This document shows positions 5,545-6,141 of a DNA stretch of 6,141 bases, piece after piece. How positions within the stretch are numbered: the first letter of the stretch is position 1; each line of letters starts with the position of its first letter. The position numbers and the translations under genes are program-made. Under the pieces are notes generated by a model. The model did not search any database. It was given only the letters and a program-made list of their open reading frames with translations, and was not told where the DNA came from. The stretch is from Clostridiales bacterium UBA4362 (GTDB lineage Bacteria > Bacillota > Clostridia > TANB77 > CAG-508): positions 1-6,141 of the forward strand of contig DGSM01000067.1 of assembly GCA_002393975.1 (NCBI GenBank), in the 5' to 3' direction.

Positions 5545-6141
5545 TTAAGACATGTCTTTGCTTGCTTTAGCAAATCTCTTTAGTGTGTTATATGCCAAGT
5601 AATTAATTGTACCTGGTATATTTATATTTCCTGCAGGAACTCCTGTTAAAATTTCAATTCCCTCTTCAATATTTGAAACAGCATATATATGAAATTCTCT
5701 ATTCTTTACTGCTTCAATTACTTCATCATTTAAGTTTAAGTTTTGAACATTTTTTTCTGGAATTATTACTCCTTGATAACCAGTAAGACCATTATTTTTG
5801 CAAACTTCAAAAAAGCCTTCTATCTTTTCGTTAACTCCACCAATTGATTGTATTTCTCCTTTTTGGTTTACTGAACCAGTTACTGCAATTCCTTGACTTA
5901 TTGGAATATTAGCAAGAGATGAAAGTAATGCATAAAGCTCTGTACTAGATGCTGAATCTCCATCTATCTCATTATACATTTGTTCAAAACAAATTGAACC
6001 TGTAAGTGATAATGGCATATTCTTAGCAAAAGTTTCTCCTAAATATCCATTAAGTATTAATACACCTTTTGAATGTGCACTTCCTGAATGCTCAACTTCT
6101 CTTTCTATATCTATTATTCCGCTTTTTCCAGTAAAGGTATT
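5545..6141 (-). CDS. Lon-like ATP-dependent protease, C-terminal proteolytic domain (partial, start beyond right edge)
   Basis: The reading frame is open to the last base of the window, giving the last 198 residues. The Met codon at 6016-6018 is internal: upstream codons continue the family sequence (GKSGIIDIEREVEHSGSAHS, then KGVLILNGYLGE). This is the S16 serine protease domain of Lon. The catalytic Ser lies in DGDSASS (codon 5953-5955) and the catalytic Lys in GGVNEK (codon 5824-5826), the Ser-Lys dyad of the family. The DGDSASS and GGVNEKIEGFFEVC forms are more typical of the Lon-like (AAA_32, E. coli YcbZ/LonH) branch than of classical Lon or LonB. The AAA+ ATPase part should lie outside the window, so ATP dependence is by family. 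The role would be degradation of misfolded or regulatory proteins in the cytoplasm. The protein has a short Lys-rich end and its stop is 18 bases before lepA. Confidence 0.93.
   Translation of the reverse strand, partial: NTFTGKSGIIDIEREVEHSGSAHSKGVLILNGYLGETFAKNMPLSLTGSICFEQMYNEIDGDSASSTELYALLSSLANIPISQGIAVTGSVNQKGEIQSIGGVNEKIEGFFEVCKNNGLTGYQGVIIPEKNVQNLNLNDEVIEAVKNREFHIYAVSNIEEGIEILTGVPAGNINIPGTINYLAYNTLKRFAKASKDMS

Noticed and set aside
6016..6018. Met codon as the start of the Lon-like gene
   Set aside because: The frame is open to the window edge, and the 41 codons upstream give well-conserved Lon proteolytic-domain sequence, so this Met is internal.

Overview
The window looks like a chromosomal piece from an AT-rich anaerobic Clostridia-type Bacillota. 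The reasons are the strongly AT-rich genes rich in Lys, Asn and Ile, the AGGAG-type ribosome binding sites, clostridial-looking LepA, RlmB and Lon-like proteins, and a 16S rRNA 5' end of the Clostridia type. I cannot place it below class from sequence alone.

Everything with a supported direction lies on the minus strand, so the biological order runs from right to left. From the right edge: the C-terminal proteolytic domain of a Lon-like ATP-dependent protease (its start is outside the window), lepA (elongation factor 4, with a TTG start), an HD-domain phosphohydrolase of unknown substrate, rlmB (23S rRNA 2'-O-methyltransferase), and a 490-residue membrane-anchored protein of unknown function. 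Gaps between them are 18, 30, 4 and 23 bases, with no terminator in any gap, so they look like one transcription unit. A 366-base intergenic region (229-594) follows, and then the 5' end of a 16S rRNA gene runs off the left edge. The rRNA operon is therefore co-directional with the protein operon and directly downstream of it.

The intergenic region is the most informative non-coding part. In transcription order it holds helically phased A-tracts, a strong sigma-A-like promoter (TTGACT, 17 bases, TAAAAT), a perfect 11-bp inverted repeat with a U-tract that begins at the predicted transcription start, a boxA-like antitermination element, and three small leader hairpins before the 16S 5' end. 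The overlap of terminator and start site suggests an arrangement in which read-through RNA from the upstream operon can fold the full terminator, while RNA started at the rRNA promoter lacks part of the left arm and escapes. This is inference, but testable.

Functionally the operon joins translation quality (LepA), ribosome modification (RlmB) and protein turnover (Lon-like protease) with two uncharacterised proteins. No CRISPR array, mobile element, tRNA or phage gene is visible. The window is mostly a housekeeping region with unusual gene order and an interesting rRNA leader, rather than an obvious new defence or mobile system.
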